Source of the DNA: Proales similis
Lineage: Eukaryota > Rotifera > Eurotatoria > Ploima > Proalidae
Reading direction: 5' to 3'
DNA: 64,000 nt
Assembly: GCA_019059635.1 (NCBI GenBank)
Contig: JAGVRJ010000011.1
Coordinates: 1,116,001 to 1,180,000, forward strand
Below are positions 54,793-64,000 of this stretch, one piece after another. The notes under the pieces are model-generated. The model ran no database searches. It saw nothing but the letters and a program-made list of their open reading frames with translations, and had not been told where the DNA came from. Positions within the stretch are counted from its first letter, which is position 1. The number at the start of each line of letters is the position of its first letter. A program made the translations under genes and the position numbers.

Positions 54793-56328
54793 TCACGCTC
54801 CGTTGGCCTCTGGATCGATGAGAGGAAACTGCCGCTTGGGCCATGTGTTTCGTCGTGCGGCCGATTGTATTGGGGCAGACGCGCTCCAGCTAGTAGCCGG
54901 CGAGCTGGCTCGTCGCTGCCTCTTGCACCGGCTCTCGAGCTTTTGCACCAGTCGCTTGAGCTGATCGATGCCCAAGTTGTCAAGCTTGAGCGGCGGATGC
55001 TCGAGCGCGCCCAGCCGTTCCCGATACTCGGCGATCTCGTGACGCTGTTCGAACGCGGCGTCTTCGATCGGCTCCGACTTGGCAATCTCAGCCTGAAGGT
55101 CATTCTCCTCTTTTAGTGAAGCTTGACGCCATTTCGGAGTGGGAACGTGGACCGACTCGCGGCAGACTGGTCGAGTCAGGCGATTTGAGCGCCATATTTC
55201 GCTTGAAACAAACGACAGCTCGTAATCGTCATTGCTTGCCTTGCGACTCTTCAGCCTCTTTATTCTGCTGACCTGAGCGATGGGTGCGGCGAGCTCTTTT
55301 TTAAGTCGTTTGAACTGACGCTCATCGTATGGCATCGATTCAAACTCGCGTTCGGATACTTGTAGACGTTCATGAAGCGAGCCCTGGATGGCTCGGTCGA
55401 TTCCAGACTCGACCAGCTGATCCAAATGGTGGCCGTTGGCCTCCTCGCGTCGGCTGTACGAATGCTCCGAGTCCACTTCGTACTCTTCCAAAGCCCCCCA
55501 CTCTCTGTCCCTCAAGAGTTCACAGTATATACACGAGCTTTTCAAGTCGCGGCAAACGCATCGTGTGCCGATCACTCTGCCGCGCATGTGCTCTAGTGTC
55601 TGCCGCCAAGAGGCCAATAGCCGTCCGGCGTCTACTCTGCCAGGCACTTGCTGCTGTTGGGCAATCTTTCTCAAGTCAAGATTGCTGCTTTGTTTTTTAA
55701 TGTGAAATTGCTTTGATTCGATGCGCGCGATCTGGTTTCGTAGTCGATTCCACTGAGAGCCGATGCGGATGCGTTCGCTTTGCCATTGGTCACTTTGGCC
55801 AATCTCTGGCTCGTCCTCGCTCTCGGTCTCACTGCTCGCATCTTCCTCTTGGTCGTCGTCGTCGTCGTCAAAGTCATTGCTGTTCTTCGAGCCGTCAAGT
55901 GACTGTTCGTATCTAATGTGACGTTCAACTTGGTCCAAATCGAACGGCTCGCCGCTTTTCAACAAATCGCTTAAATAGGCATTGAAGTAGCGACGCTCTA
56001 TTTGACGCAGACGCTGATAGCTGTTGCGCAAGCTCTCCTTCAGCAGCTGATGCTTCAGTCTGACTGAGTGGAGTCGGCGTTGACGGCGTCCGTACCACTC
56101 GCCATCGGCCTGGTCTACGTTCTCACTGGACGCTAGACCGGACGCTGAATTGTTCGGCTCGCTGGAGAGCGATATGGACGAGGCGGCCGACTGCGGCGGT
56201 GTGTGAATGCTGAGCAAATCGGGCGAGTCGTCGTTTGACCCGGCCGGGGGGCTCACCACCGATGTGATTCTATTCCTCGCTGTCTTGGCAGACGCACTCG
56301 GTTCAATCGTCCTTATTCTGCGGCTCTG

Positions 56329-56361
<33 letters not shown>

Positions 56362-56478
56362 ACTTGTGGTTTGCGCGTGCACAGGTGACTCGGGCGGCGT
56401 AGTGGTGCCCTCACTAGACTCAAAGCCCCTTTTCCGGCTGCTCCTGAATATGTGCGCGATCGGCTCAAGGGTGCTCAT
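54793..56478 (-). CDS. KANSL1: KANSL1-like subunit of the NSL/MOF acetyltransferase complex
   Basis: Single exon, 561 codons from ATG (MSTLEPIAHIF). A C-terminal PEHE domain is visible near residues 445-495: VPTPKWRQASL, then PIEDAAFEQRHEIAEYRERL, aligning with the human EILTPSWREVDL...[23 protein letters not shown]. A helix RIGSQWNRLRNQIARIESKQ (about 240) resembles the KANSL1 IGARWxWLQAQISDLEYRI segment. A Cys cluster CVCRDLKSSCIYC (about 305) resembles CDVNPSCALC in human. KANSL1 scaffolds MOF/KAT8 for histone H4 acetylation; PEHE binds the acetyltransferase. The protein is about half the human length and starts with a poly-Ser tract. MSL1 also has a PEHE domain, but the Cys cluster and helix favour KANSL1. 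Confidence 0.78.
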
Positions 56479-56760
56479 GTGTGTGCGCGCTTGGCATCTA
56501 AATCTGAACCAACACAAACTTGATAAGCTTAAGTCAATGTTCAAGGACGTCGGAGTGGTCGGCCGCCCTGCGCTCCAACTCATTCAACGAGTTGATTGTA
56601 ATGCCAGCTCGCGCTGCTGCCACTTCATAATGATCGCCAATGAAACGCACTGAGCGTTGAATGAGTGCGCGTGAACACACGAACGAGCTAGCGAACGATC
56701 AAGCGAGAGCGCGCCGTGCACAGAGAGAGAGAGAGAGAGCAATCGAGATTGAAGACGATC

Positions 56761-56784
56761 ATGATGATGATGATGATGATGATG
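56761..56784. repeat. (ATG)n microsatellite
   Basis: Eight tandem ATG triplets upstream of the KANSL1 gene, in non-coding DNA. Confidence 0.9.
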
Positions 56785-58203
56785 AAGGCGATGTGTCGAG
56801 CTTATGAATATACGAAATATTTCAAGTTGCAATTCATGGCGATGAATGAGCATGCGAGCAAGCCACGAACAAGCCAAGCAACATTTATGAGGAGCGAGAG
56901 TTCGTGAACATTCATGCTCGCTCAAATTATGCATTCGTATTATGCTTGTGTGTTTATCGCCGAGCGGGCACATTTAATTAAACGAAACCCACGTAAAGCC
57001 GGCTGGCACCTTAAACTTGGCCGCCAAGTTTGCTGCTGTTGCTGCCTCTGTTTCGTCAGCGTCCATCTGTAGGCCCCAAAATTGTCTCCTTTTCTCATAC
57101 TTTCCCAACCAGCCAAGTCGGCCATTTTAATCCGCACATCTTCTAATTTGTCCAATCCAGTCAGGGGACGAATATCGATCGACGCATTAAATGAGTCACT
57201 AAGCAAGCAGTGCCGACAGCCCTTCGTCTCATTCGACATTCTCTCTAACTTAACAACACTCGCTTCTACATAAATACTACGGTTTTAAGGTTCGCTTCAT
57301 TCGAGAGTTTATTTAGCCCAAAGCCCCGCCACAGTTCTCTCCTAGCCTCTCTGCCAGCAAATGCAGTTGAGCAAGTCTTTCGCCTAGGGACCAGCTTACC
57401 TGCATCGATTCAAATTGAAAATAATGCCAGAAAAATGAGTTAATGAGTCATTGTTCATTTGTATTTCATTTCTATATTGGGTTTATTTCCCGCCCGCTCG
57501 AGCTCATCTATTTTTGCAATCACCAGTTAGGCCGACTGAAGAACACGGCCGAGTTGTAAAGCAAGTGGCCAATGGGAAGAAATAGAAATTGGCCGCTCTC
57601 GAAGGAGCTCAAGTCACTTGACAGCTCCTTGCAGCCATGATGGCCCTGCACTGCTCTTCTCCTGCGCTCTCGACCGCTCTTCTTTCCTCTTTTGTTTTAC
57701 CTATTTGCTATTCAAATACTAATCGCTCGTACAAGCTTGTCCAGCGTCACAAATCCCACACGGGCGGCTCTTTTCAACCCGAATTGTCAACTTGTTGTTC
57801 CGAATAAATTTCGAAAAAGAGCGGAAAAGCGGAAAAAACTTTCGAGGCAAAGTAAAGAGCAAATAATCGGGGGCCTTCTCGGGAGGATGTGGGACACGGA
57901 CAAGTTCCATTTGCTCGGGCAAATAAGCGCGCTTGCCGCCGTTCTATTGGCTCTGCCTGACCCAGTTGTTGTCTGCTCGCTCGAGCCCGCACAAGCAGAC
58001 CAACTCTGGGCACAGCGGGCGAGCCAACATCAATTTGATCTGGTACTCGTTTGATCTAATGGCCAGCTGTCAGAAAGCCGTTTTACTCCAGTTACAGTTC
58101 GATTGCGCTGTTCAAATTGGGCATCATTATTTGTTCGAATAGCTCGCTCAATCCATTTGCCCAGTCTCAGTCAGCTTGTTCTCATGTCTGCATTCTTCAA
58201 AGA

Positions 58204-58224
58204 GTGTGTGTGTGTGTGTGTGTG
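58204..58224. repeat. GT dinucleotide microsatellite
   Basis: Ten GT units in intergenic DNA. Confidence 0.9.
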
Positions 58225-59275
58225 AGTTCACGCGTCGAAAATAAAAAACACAAAAAAGAAAGATTGAACTGCAAATTGCAACAACTAAAAGCGAGCGTCT
58301 GTTTGTCGACCCGCTTGCGTTCTACTGGTGTGTCGACGACCTTAGCGGCATTTTGTATTTGCTCTTAAGCTCGACACAAAAAAAAAGAAACGAACTAAAC
58401 GAACAAGGCGCTTGCGAGCGAAAGTGTGTGGCAGGCGAGATTGTATCGCGATCAAGTGAGCGAGCGCGCAAATAGCCGGGTTTTAGCGATTATTTATTTA
58501 AGAGCAAATGCGCGTGTATTGACAAGCGGCAGCCATGAAGCTCAATAACGAGCAAATGAGCAGCAGATCCAAATTAGGTGCAAAGAGAGGTCCGCATCAG
58601 CCGATTAAGTAACATTCGACCTCTAGGCATTCGCGAGAAGCAGCCAAAGAAGAAGAAGAAGAAGCTCAATGTCGACCGCGAAAGCATTTTTTCCAATTCT
58701 CTTTAGTTTTTGTTGGCCTCAGAGGCCAACTGACTAGCAATGAGGCAAACAAAATGCAGCTAAACACCGACCTTTGAGTCTAATGCCAGCTAGAGCGCCT
58801 TTGGCATCAAGACGCGCTCTGAAATCCACATCTATCCACACACACTCTCGCTCACTCGAACATTGAGGCATGAAAATCGCTGGTGGCACATGTGCGGCGG
58901 ACTGCCTGTTTCATATATCGCAAATGCACTTGCAGAATCAATTTGCGAGTAATCCAATCAATATTTGCCCAAATCATTGAATCAAAACTCCGCTCGTGCA
59001 TCATCATCAACTCGTTCGGGCTTGATGCGTATTATCTTACGGTGGTCTCGATTGCCTCGCCATCGCTTCTATATGTGAAGCCATCTACTTGTATTTATCT
59101 TTCAGATTTGCATGTTTTAATTTAACTCGCTTAGTTGCCCACACACAAACGCGTTTCTTTGCTGCTTGGCCCTTTCTCTCGCAACTCTCTTTCGTGTAGA
59201 TCATCGCACCAGCATGAGCGCATAGACCAAGATTAGCTCGTCGCCGCAAATTGCAAGCCAGAACACAGTAGTCTC

Positions 59276-60403
59276 ATGTTCCGGTCAAACTATAGCCAGA
59301 GCGAGCCGAGCCAAGCGGCCGCTGGTCAGCTGGTCGAGTACGAGCCGGATCAAGTTTTTGTGTCATCGGGCGCCAACTATGGCCAAGGCGAAGAGGGCCT
59401 TGCTCTCCGTCTCCTAAACGAGCTGAGCAGCCAGAACTGTCTGAGACTCTACAAGCGCCAAGTGGCAAGTCGAAACGTGCGAATATTCGTGCCGTCGGGA
59501 CGAGTGACGAGAAACGAGCCGGCCGGTCGTTTGTGGCAGCAGAACGAGACGTTTTTGGTCAACTTCGATCGGATCGCTCTTGTCTGCTATTTGAAGGCGT
59601 TGAATGTGTCCGGCAATCTTCTGTCTTGCTACGGCGCCGAGCCAAAGCATTTAAACGAGACCAAAAGCAAAGTATTTAGGCGCGACGAAGCGCTAGATTC
59701 TGACCGCGATCGGCTGCGGATTGAGGCCTCTTTGCGAAACGACTTCTTCCTCGACACTTATGTGCGCCGAATCCTGGGCGTGCACGGCGACATATTGAAT
59801 AAGCTTCGGCTAACTTTGAACGAGACGCGAGGCGGCGGCAGCAGCAGACGCATGGACACGCATCTATTTCGTAGCTTCCGCATACTCGGACTCAGACGAC
59901 CGAAATTCAAGAGGAGAAGCGCCCTGCATCGTATCGGTAAACTGTTCGGCTTTGGCAGTCCGTCCGCGGCATTCAATCGGAACAGACCGGCGACGAGCAA
60001 CGACGCTCAGCTGAACGCCTTTTTGGCGCGCAGTCAGTTCAGTGAGATAATCGAGATTCGAGGCGCATTCGACATTCGCTCTGACCCGCAGCGGCAGACG
60101 TTCGATTGCTTTGTCGAATGTGAAATGAACTACTACCAGCTGAAAGGCACACAGGAGCCGAGCATTTGCCCGCCTTGCTTCGATCAGCGGCAGCAGCAGC
60201 AGCCGTGGCCACAACAGTCCTATCGCCAGCCACAGCCGCGAATAGATCGTCCACTGCATTCTACTCGACGCGAAGACAATCACCAACGGTATTTGCTTCA
60301 ATTACTCACTGCTCGTTCATCGCAAAATCAGTCGAGTGGCCGATCCCAACCGCCAAGCGCCAACTTCTCTTATCGATCAGCTCGTGCATCCTACCGAATT
60401 TAG
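59276..60403 (+). CDS. Unrecognised protein with N-glycosylation sequons
   Basis: Open frame of 375 codons, no family recognised. There are several N-x-S/T sequons (NET, NVS, NET, NET) and a cysteine cluster late in the protein (FDCFVECEMNYY...CPPCF). A basic middle part (RPKFKRRSALHRIGKLFGFG) precedes a Gln/Pro/Arg-rich tail. The ATG form has no signal peptide, but the frame stays open upstream to TTAG at about 59233, which could be a splice acceptor. A 5' exon with a signal sequence is possible and would fit the sequons. AATAAA at 60449 follows the stop by 46 nt. Composition matches its neighbours. Confidence 0.62.
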   Translation: MFRSNYSQSEPSQAAAGQLVEYEPDQVFVSSGANYGQGEEGLALRLLNELSSQNCLRLYKRQVASRNVRIFVPSGRVTRNEPAGRLWQQNETFLVNFDRIALVCYLKALNVSGNLLSCYGAEPKHLNETKSKVFRRDEALDSDRDRLRIEASLRNDFFLDTYVRRILGVHGDILNKLRLTLNETRGGGSSRRMDTHLFRSFRILGLRRPKFKRRSALHRIGKLFGFGSPSAAFNRNRPATSNDAQLNAFLARSQFSEIIEIRGAFDIRSDPQRQTFDCFVECEMNYYQLKGTQEPSICPPCFDQRQQQQPWPQQSYRQPQPRIDRPLHSTRREDNHQRYLLQLLTARSSQNQSSGRSQPPSANFSYRSARASYRI

Positions 60404-60448
60404 ATTCAATCGATTTTCATATTTATTTTCCAAGTTTTCAGAGTTTCT

Positions 60449-60454
60449 AATAAA
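60449..60454 (+). terminator. Candidate polyadenylation signal (AATAAA)
   Basis: Canonical hexamer 46 nt after the orphan gene stop. Confidence 0.6.
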
Positions 60455-61046
60455 AACAAACAACAAGAGAGTTGGAGACAGGTCACGACTGCCTCTCGAT
60501 TATGAGTCAGTGCCGGTCTTAGTCGTTCAGTGGACGGGCAAAAGTGAGAGTTAGTTTAAATTAGAGAGGAGCGGATGAAAGCAAATGAATTCCAGTTTGA
60601 TAATCTTGATAATCACAAATATTGCTCATTCTAGCTTGAAACGAATAAAGAGAACGAGAAACACCAAGAGAGAGAAAGAGAGAATGATAAGACAACTGAC
60701 GCATGAGGCGAACGTGCAAAGAAGCGACCAGGCGATTATGCGCAGATAATTTGGCTTGCATCTTGCTGGGCTTGAGAGATCAGGCCGCCTAACTAACCCG
60801 ACACTGAGTTTAGACTTGAATCCGATTCCAAGCATAATAGTGCCAGAGAGGGGCTCGAGAGGGCGAGCAAGGTAGGGGGATGCCAACTTGCCGACTCTGT
60901 TAAGGGCCGGTCGAGATCGGGCCGAGCGGCGTCTACAAGAGTATGCGCATTTCCTACATCCACGGCTCATAAGCATATTTTGATTAATTCATTTTTCGAC
61001 TTGTTATGTAAACCTGTGCAGGCCTAATTTACATTTGCGATTTAGA
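60455..61046. other. Intergenic upstream of USP25/28
   Basis: About 590 bases, no gene visible. Presumably the promoter and 5' UTR of the ubiquitin protease gene. Confidence 0.45.
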
Positions 61047-64000
61047 ATGACGGTTGACACCACGACCTCTTCATCGACCGGGTCGTCAAAATCAGTCTCC
61101 ACTCCGGCTGCTCCCAACCCGGCCTCTGCCACTTTCAATAATGGCAGTAGCAGCAGCAGCAGCAGTAGTCAGAGCAACAAGAACATGACTTCGGCTGGAC
61201 AAATCCCGGTGGTGAGTTGCTGCTCTCATTTCTTCTCTCTCTCTCTCTCTCTCTAAACATCATAATGGCGCATCATCACCGAGCAGAAAAAGAAGAACCA
61301 GTCGGATGTGATTCGCACCATACAAGAAATAAGCAACGTGGACGAGGAAACAATCGTCCAGGCGATAGAAGCGTGTCAAGACAGCGAAGGCCGCTATTCA
61401 ATGGACCAGGTGCTCAACGTTCTTATGGACGAGGTAGCTGCCCCGGGCTCAACAATCATGCTGCTGGTTGATTGAAGACTAATTCACTTGAAAATTAGCA
61501 ATTGGCCAAGTCAAAGCCAGTGGCCGTTCAGGGTTCGGCTCGGCCACCCTCAGTTGGACCGGGCGTGACCTCTCCAACAGTGGCAAGCACGAGTGCAACC
61601 AGAGCAGTAGCAAAGCCAGGTTCTCCAGTTTACAGGGCTCGGACTACTCCGGCCTCAACGGACAAGCAGCAGCAAATGTAAGGCGAGTTGAGTTTGAGCT
61701 GGGCATCGTTTGAGTGAGAAAGTAAAGGAGAGAAAGGAGTCCGTCTAATCTGGTGACGTCAAGCAAAGGCATCGACGAAGAAGAGGAAGAGCTTGACTAC
61801 GAGCTGGCCACGTCGGTGTTTGCCGACAGCGAGCCAGAGCTTGTTCGCAGCAGTCTGGACAAGCCGGCCGGTCTGTTGAACCTGGGCAACACTTGCTGGT
61901 TCAACTCGATCATTCAAGTAACTAACTGCCAACCCAGGTGCAAACCAAGCTAATCGACTGTGAAGGCCTTCTTCAATCTGCCCTACTTGCGCAATTTGAT
62001 CATTTCGTTCAACGTAGACGAAGCAGACCTGAACGAACTGGACGAGCAGAGTCAGAGTCTTGTTCGGTTCATGTACGAGCTGAGGAAGCTGTTTGCGTTA
62101 ATGCTCAAGTCAAGGCGACGAGTGATTAGTCCAAGCTCGACTCTCAAGTCGCTCAAGAGCTGCAGCAAATACGACGTGGAGCTGTTCAGTCAAGAGGACG
62201 TGTCCGAGTTTGCGACCATATTGGTGAACTTGATCGAAGAAGGGTTCGATTTGATCGACAAGGTGCGCAAGAGACGCGAGGGTGCCGACGAGGTGCGCGA
62301 CAGCAGCCAAGTGGTGATAAACAGCACAGACGCCGGTGAACGAGACGGAGTCCACCGCGAGAGCGTAGATCTGATCGCTGGCGGCAGTGTGGGCACAATT
62401 GACCTTCACAAGTCGCTTGAACGTCTTCAGGACATTCACATCACGCGAAAGAACCGCAACAACCCGATCGTGAATCTGCTCAACGGCGACATGCTCATAC
62501 ACCGCAAAAACTCGGACGCCCAGGTGTCCAACAGTCTCATCGAGGTCTTCAGAGAGGTCAACGTTCAAATGCTGAACGCGCGCAATTTACACGCCGGCTT
62601 CGAGCTCGAATGGGGCGAGACGTGCATAGACAAGCAAAGCGGCGAGGAGCACCACGACCACCAGCCGGCGCACTCGCCTCATTTCGAACAAGAGACCTGG
62701 CTGGTGCATTTGCCGCCGGTGCTCTTCGTCTGTCTCAATCGCTACAAGTTCATCAAGGCGACCCAGTCGTCGTCGAAAATCCTCGAGCCGTTCGACTTTT
62801 ATCCTCAGGTCTTTCTTGATCGGTAATTCAGCTCTCTCTCTCCGTCTTGATTGCGTCACTTGTCTTCATTTGCTTCTTCTTTCTTGCTCGTTTGCTCGGC
62901 CAACAGTTACATGTACGTAAATCGTGAGCTGATAAAGACCAAGCGAAAGGAGCTGAAATTGCTTCGCCAAGAGCTAAAACGGCTTCAATGCGACCTGAAC
63001 AAGTAACCCGATTGACTCTTTGATATTTGTTTGCCATTTGCACTCAATTCTGTGTCGAAGTGTCGAAGCCTACAGCTACAGTGAGGGCAGCAGTTTGCAG
63101 TTGAGCGAGGCGCTCAAATGCGTGAAGCATTTCGCAGACGCCAAACTGGCCGCTCGAGAATCGGCTAGATCAGATCTGACTGGCGTGAGTTCACTGCTAG
63201 GCGCGTGGCTAAGTGAAGTTGAGAACAGACTGAGCTCGCTACGTGCCGATATTGAGCGATGCGCTCGGCAAATAGAGTCGATCTACGAGAACGACGATCT
63301 GAGAAAATTCAAATACAATCTTCACTCGGTGTGCATTCACGAGGGCAACGCAGCATCCGGACACTTTTGGACATACACGTGGAACAAGAAGCAGCAAAAG
63401 TGGTTCAAATACAACGACACAGAAGTGACCGAGTCCACTTGGCAAGACTTGTACTCGAATGCAGTCGGCGGCGCTCAGCAGCGCCCTGTCGCGACCGAAG
63501 ACGACGCAGTCTCCAGCAAGACAGCAGACTCGCTCGCACGAACGCCGAGCGCCTACTTTCTGATATACGCCAAAGCGGACGACGACAGTCTGTACGAAGA
63601 GAGCCAGCAGCAACTGGACGCTGAGCTTGCCAAGTGCATAAGCGATGACGAGCAGGCACTTGAGCAGCAGATGATCGCCCTGCGCTATAAACTGCTCCTG
63701 CAAGAGCTCAACGACAGACTCAGGCGAGTGAATGTGCAGCTCTCGTCTGCCAATCTGCTTCAACTGGCCGAGCAAAACAACCAGACGAGCGTAGAGCATG
63801 CGAAAGCGTTCGCCGACTCCACACTGGACGCGCTCAACTCAAACGTGCAGCTGATCTGGAGCCAGGACGAAGGAGAGTCTGTTCTGGCCGGCGCCGAGAA
63901 AGCGCTCAGCAAAGCGATCGAGCACGAGTGTGACAAGTACGCGCGCGCCTCAATCGAAGTGTCAAGCAAGCTGCCCGACGTCGACCTCAGAATCGAGCAC
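61047..64000 (+). CDS. USP28: Ubiquitin carboxyl-terminal hydrolase of the USP25/USP28 type, 3' end missing
   Basis: Seven exons are visible: 61047-61211, 61287-61433, 61499-61677, 61737-61917, 61966-62822, 62907-63002 and 63061 to the edge, open to the last base. The N-terminus is Ser-rich, then a UBA-like helix bundle (VIRTIQEISNVDEETIVQAI, then VLNVLMDE). The USP domain begins GLLNLGNTCWFNS with the catalytic Cys, followed by FFNLPYLRNLI. The His box is HEGNAASGHFWTYTW, with the third residue in KYNDTEVTE. A long helical insertion inside the catalytic domain matches the USP25/28 coiled-coil arm, which controls oligomer state (USP28 active dimer, USP25 inhibited tetramer). Which of the two vertebrate genes it matches better cannot be decided; a single invertebrate ancestor is likely. 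Three of six introns end in AAG. Confidence 0.92.

Larger units (their letters stand above)
56479..59275. other. Intergenic between KANSL1 and an orphan gene
   Basis: About 2.8 kb without a supported gene. It contains an (ATG)n tract (56761-56784), a GA run near 56723 and a GT run (58204-58224). Frames at 56940-57239 and 57692-58054 show no domain and were rejected. The genes on either side are divergent, so it is probably regulatory. Confidence 0.45.

Noticed and set aside
56940-57239. 99-codon minus-strand frame with Cys near the start
   Set aside because: No ATG-proximal context, Gln-run of simple repeat origin, no recognisable domain.
57692-58054. 120-codon frame with a hydrophobic start
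   Set aside because: Resembles a signal peptide at first sight, but there is no further support and the frame is probably chance.

Overview
The window is eukaryotic and animal. Protein-coding genes lie on both strands and are either uninterrupted or split by very short spliceosomal introns. Of the 53 introns I could place, mostly by protein homology, all are 36-84 nt. Several genes are metazoan: UNC-13, otopetrin, inward-rectifier K+ channel, BRAT1, KANSL1, FCHo, an ETS factor and a homeobox factor. Composition is near balanced. There is no transposon and no RNA gene that I can recognise. A small, streamlined bilaterian genome fits best. The mix of intronless and short-intron genes recalls very small arthropods such as eriophyoid mites, but that placement is a guess.

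Layout. 1-2.76 kb: no supported gene. 2.8-12.3 kb (+): intronless BRAT1, then two tandem FCHo-type F-BAR genes, the first without the mu-homology domain. 12.9-15.1 kb (+): ACSF2-type acyl-CoA synthetase (9 exons), tail to tail with UNC-13 (-, 15.2-19.8 kb). 21.5-22.6 kb (-): unrecognised Ser/Arg-rich protein. 25.7-27.8 kb (+): Kir channel. 28.4-29.1 kb (-): ETS factor. 29.6-32.1 kb (-): peroxisomal 2-hydroxyacyl-CoA lyase (15 exons). 33.6 kb (+): small Cys-rich protein. 34.3-36.5 kb (-): otopetrin. 38.9-40.1 kb (+): unknown multipass membrane protein. 40.5-41.6 kb (+): homeobox gene. 41.9-44.4 kb (+): MCM3. 44.7-46.3 kb (-): GPATCH3. 46.5-46.9 kb (-): CKS1, divergent from AGPS (+, 47.3-49.5 kb). 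Then on the + strand: a CCDC81-type HU-domain protein, ERAL1 and PITHD1. 54.8-56.5 kb (-): KANSL1. 59.3-60.4 kb (+): orphan. 61.0-64.0 kb (+): USP25/28, cut by the right edge.

Themes. Two enzymes of peroxisomal lipid metabolism, AGPS and HACL1, both end in a PTS1-type tripeptide (AKL, SKI). Human AGPS uses PTS2, so this suggests a PTS2-to-PTS1 switch. Membrane traffic and excitability are represented by FCHo, UNC-13, Kir and otopetrin; cell cycle and chromatin by MCM3, CKS1, KANSL1 and BRAT1. Neighbours are otherwise functionally unrelated. The strongest unexplained signal is splicing: about half of the placed introns (25 of 53 by hand count) end in AAG rather than CAG/TAG.
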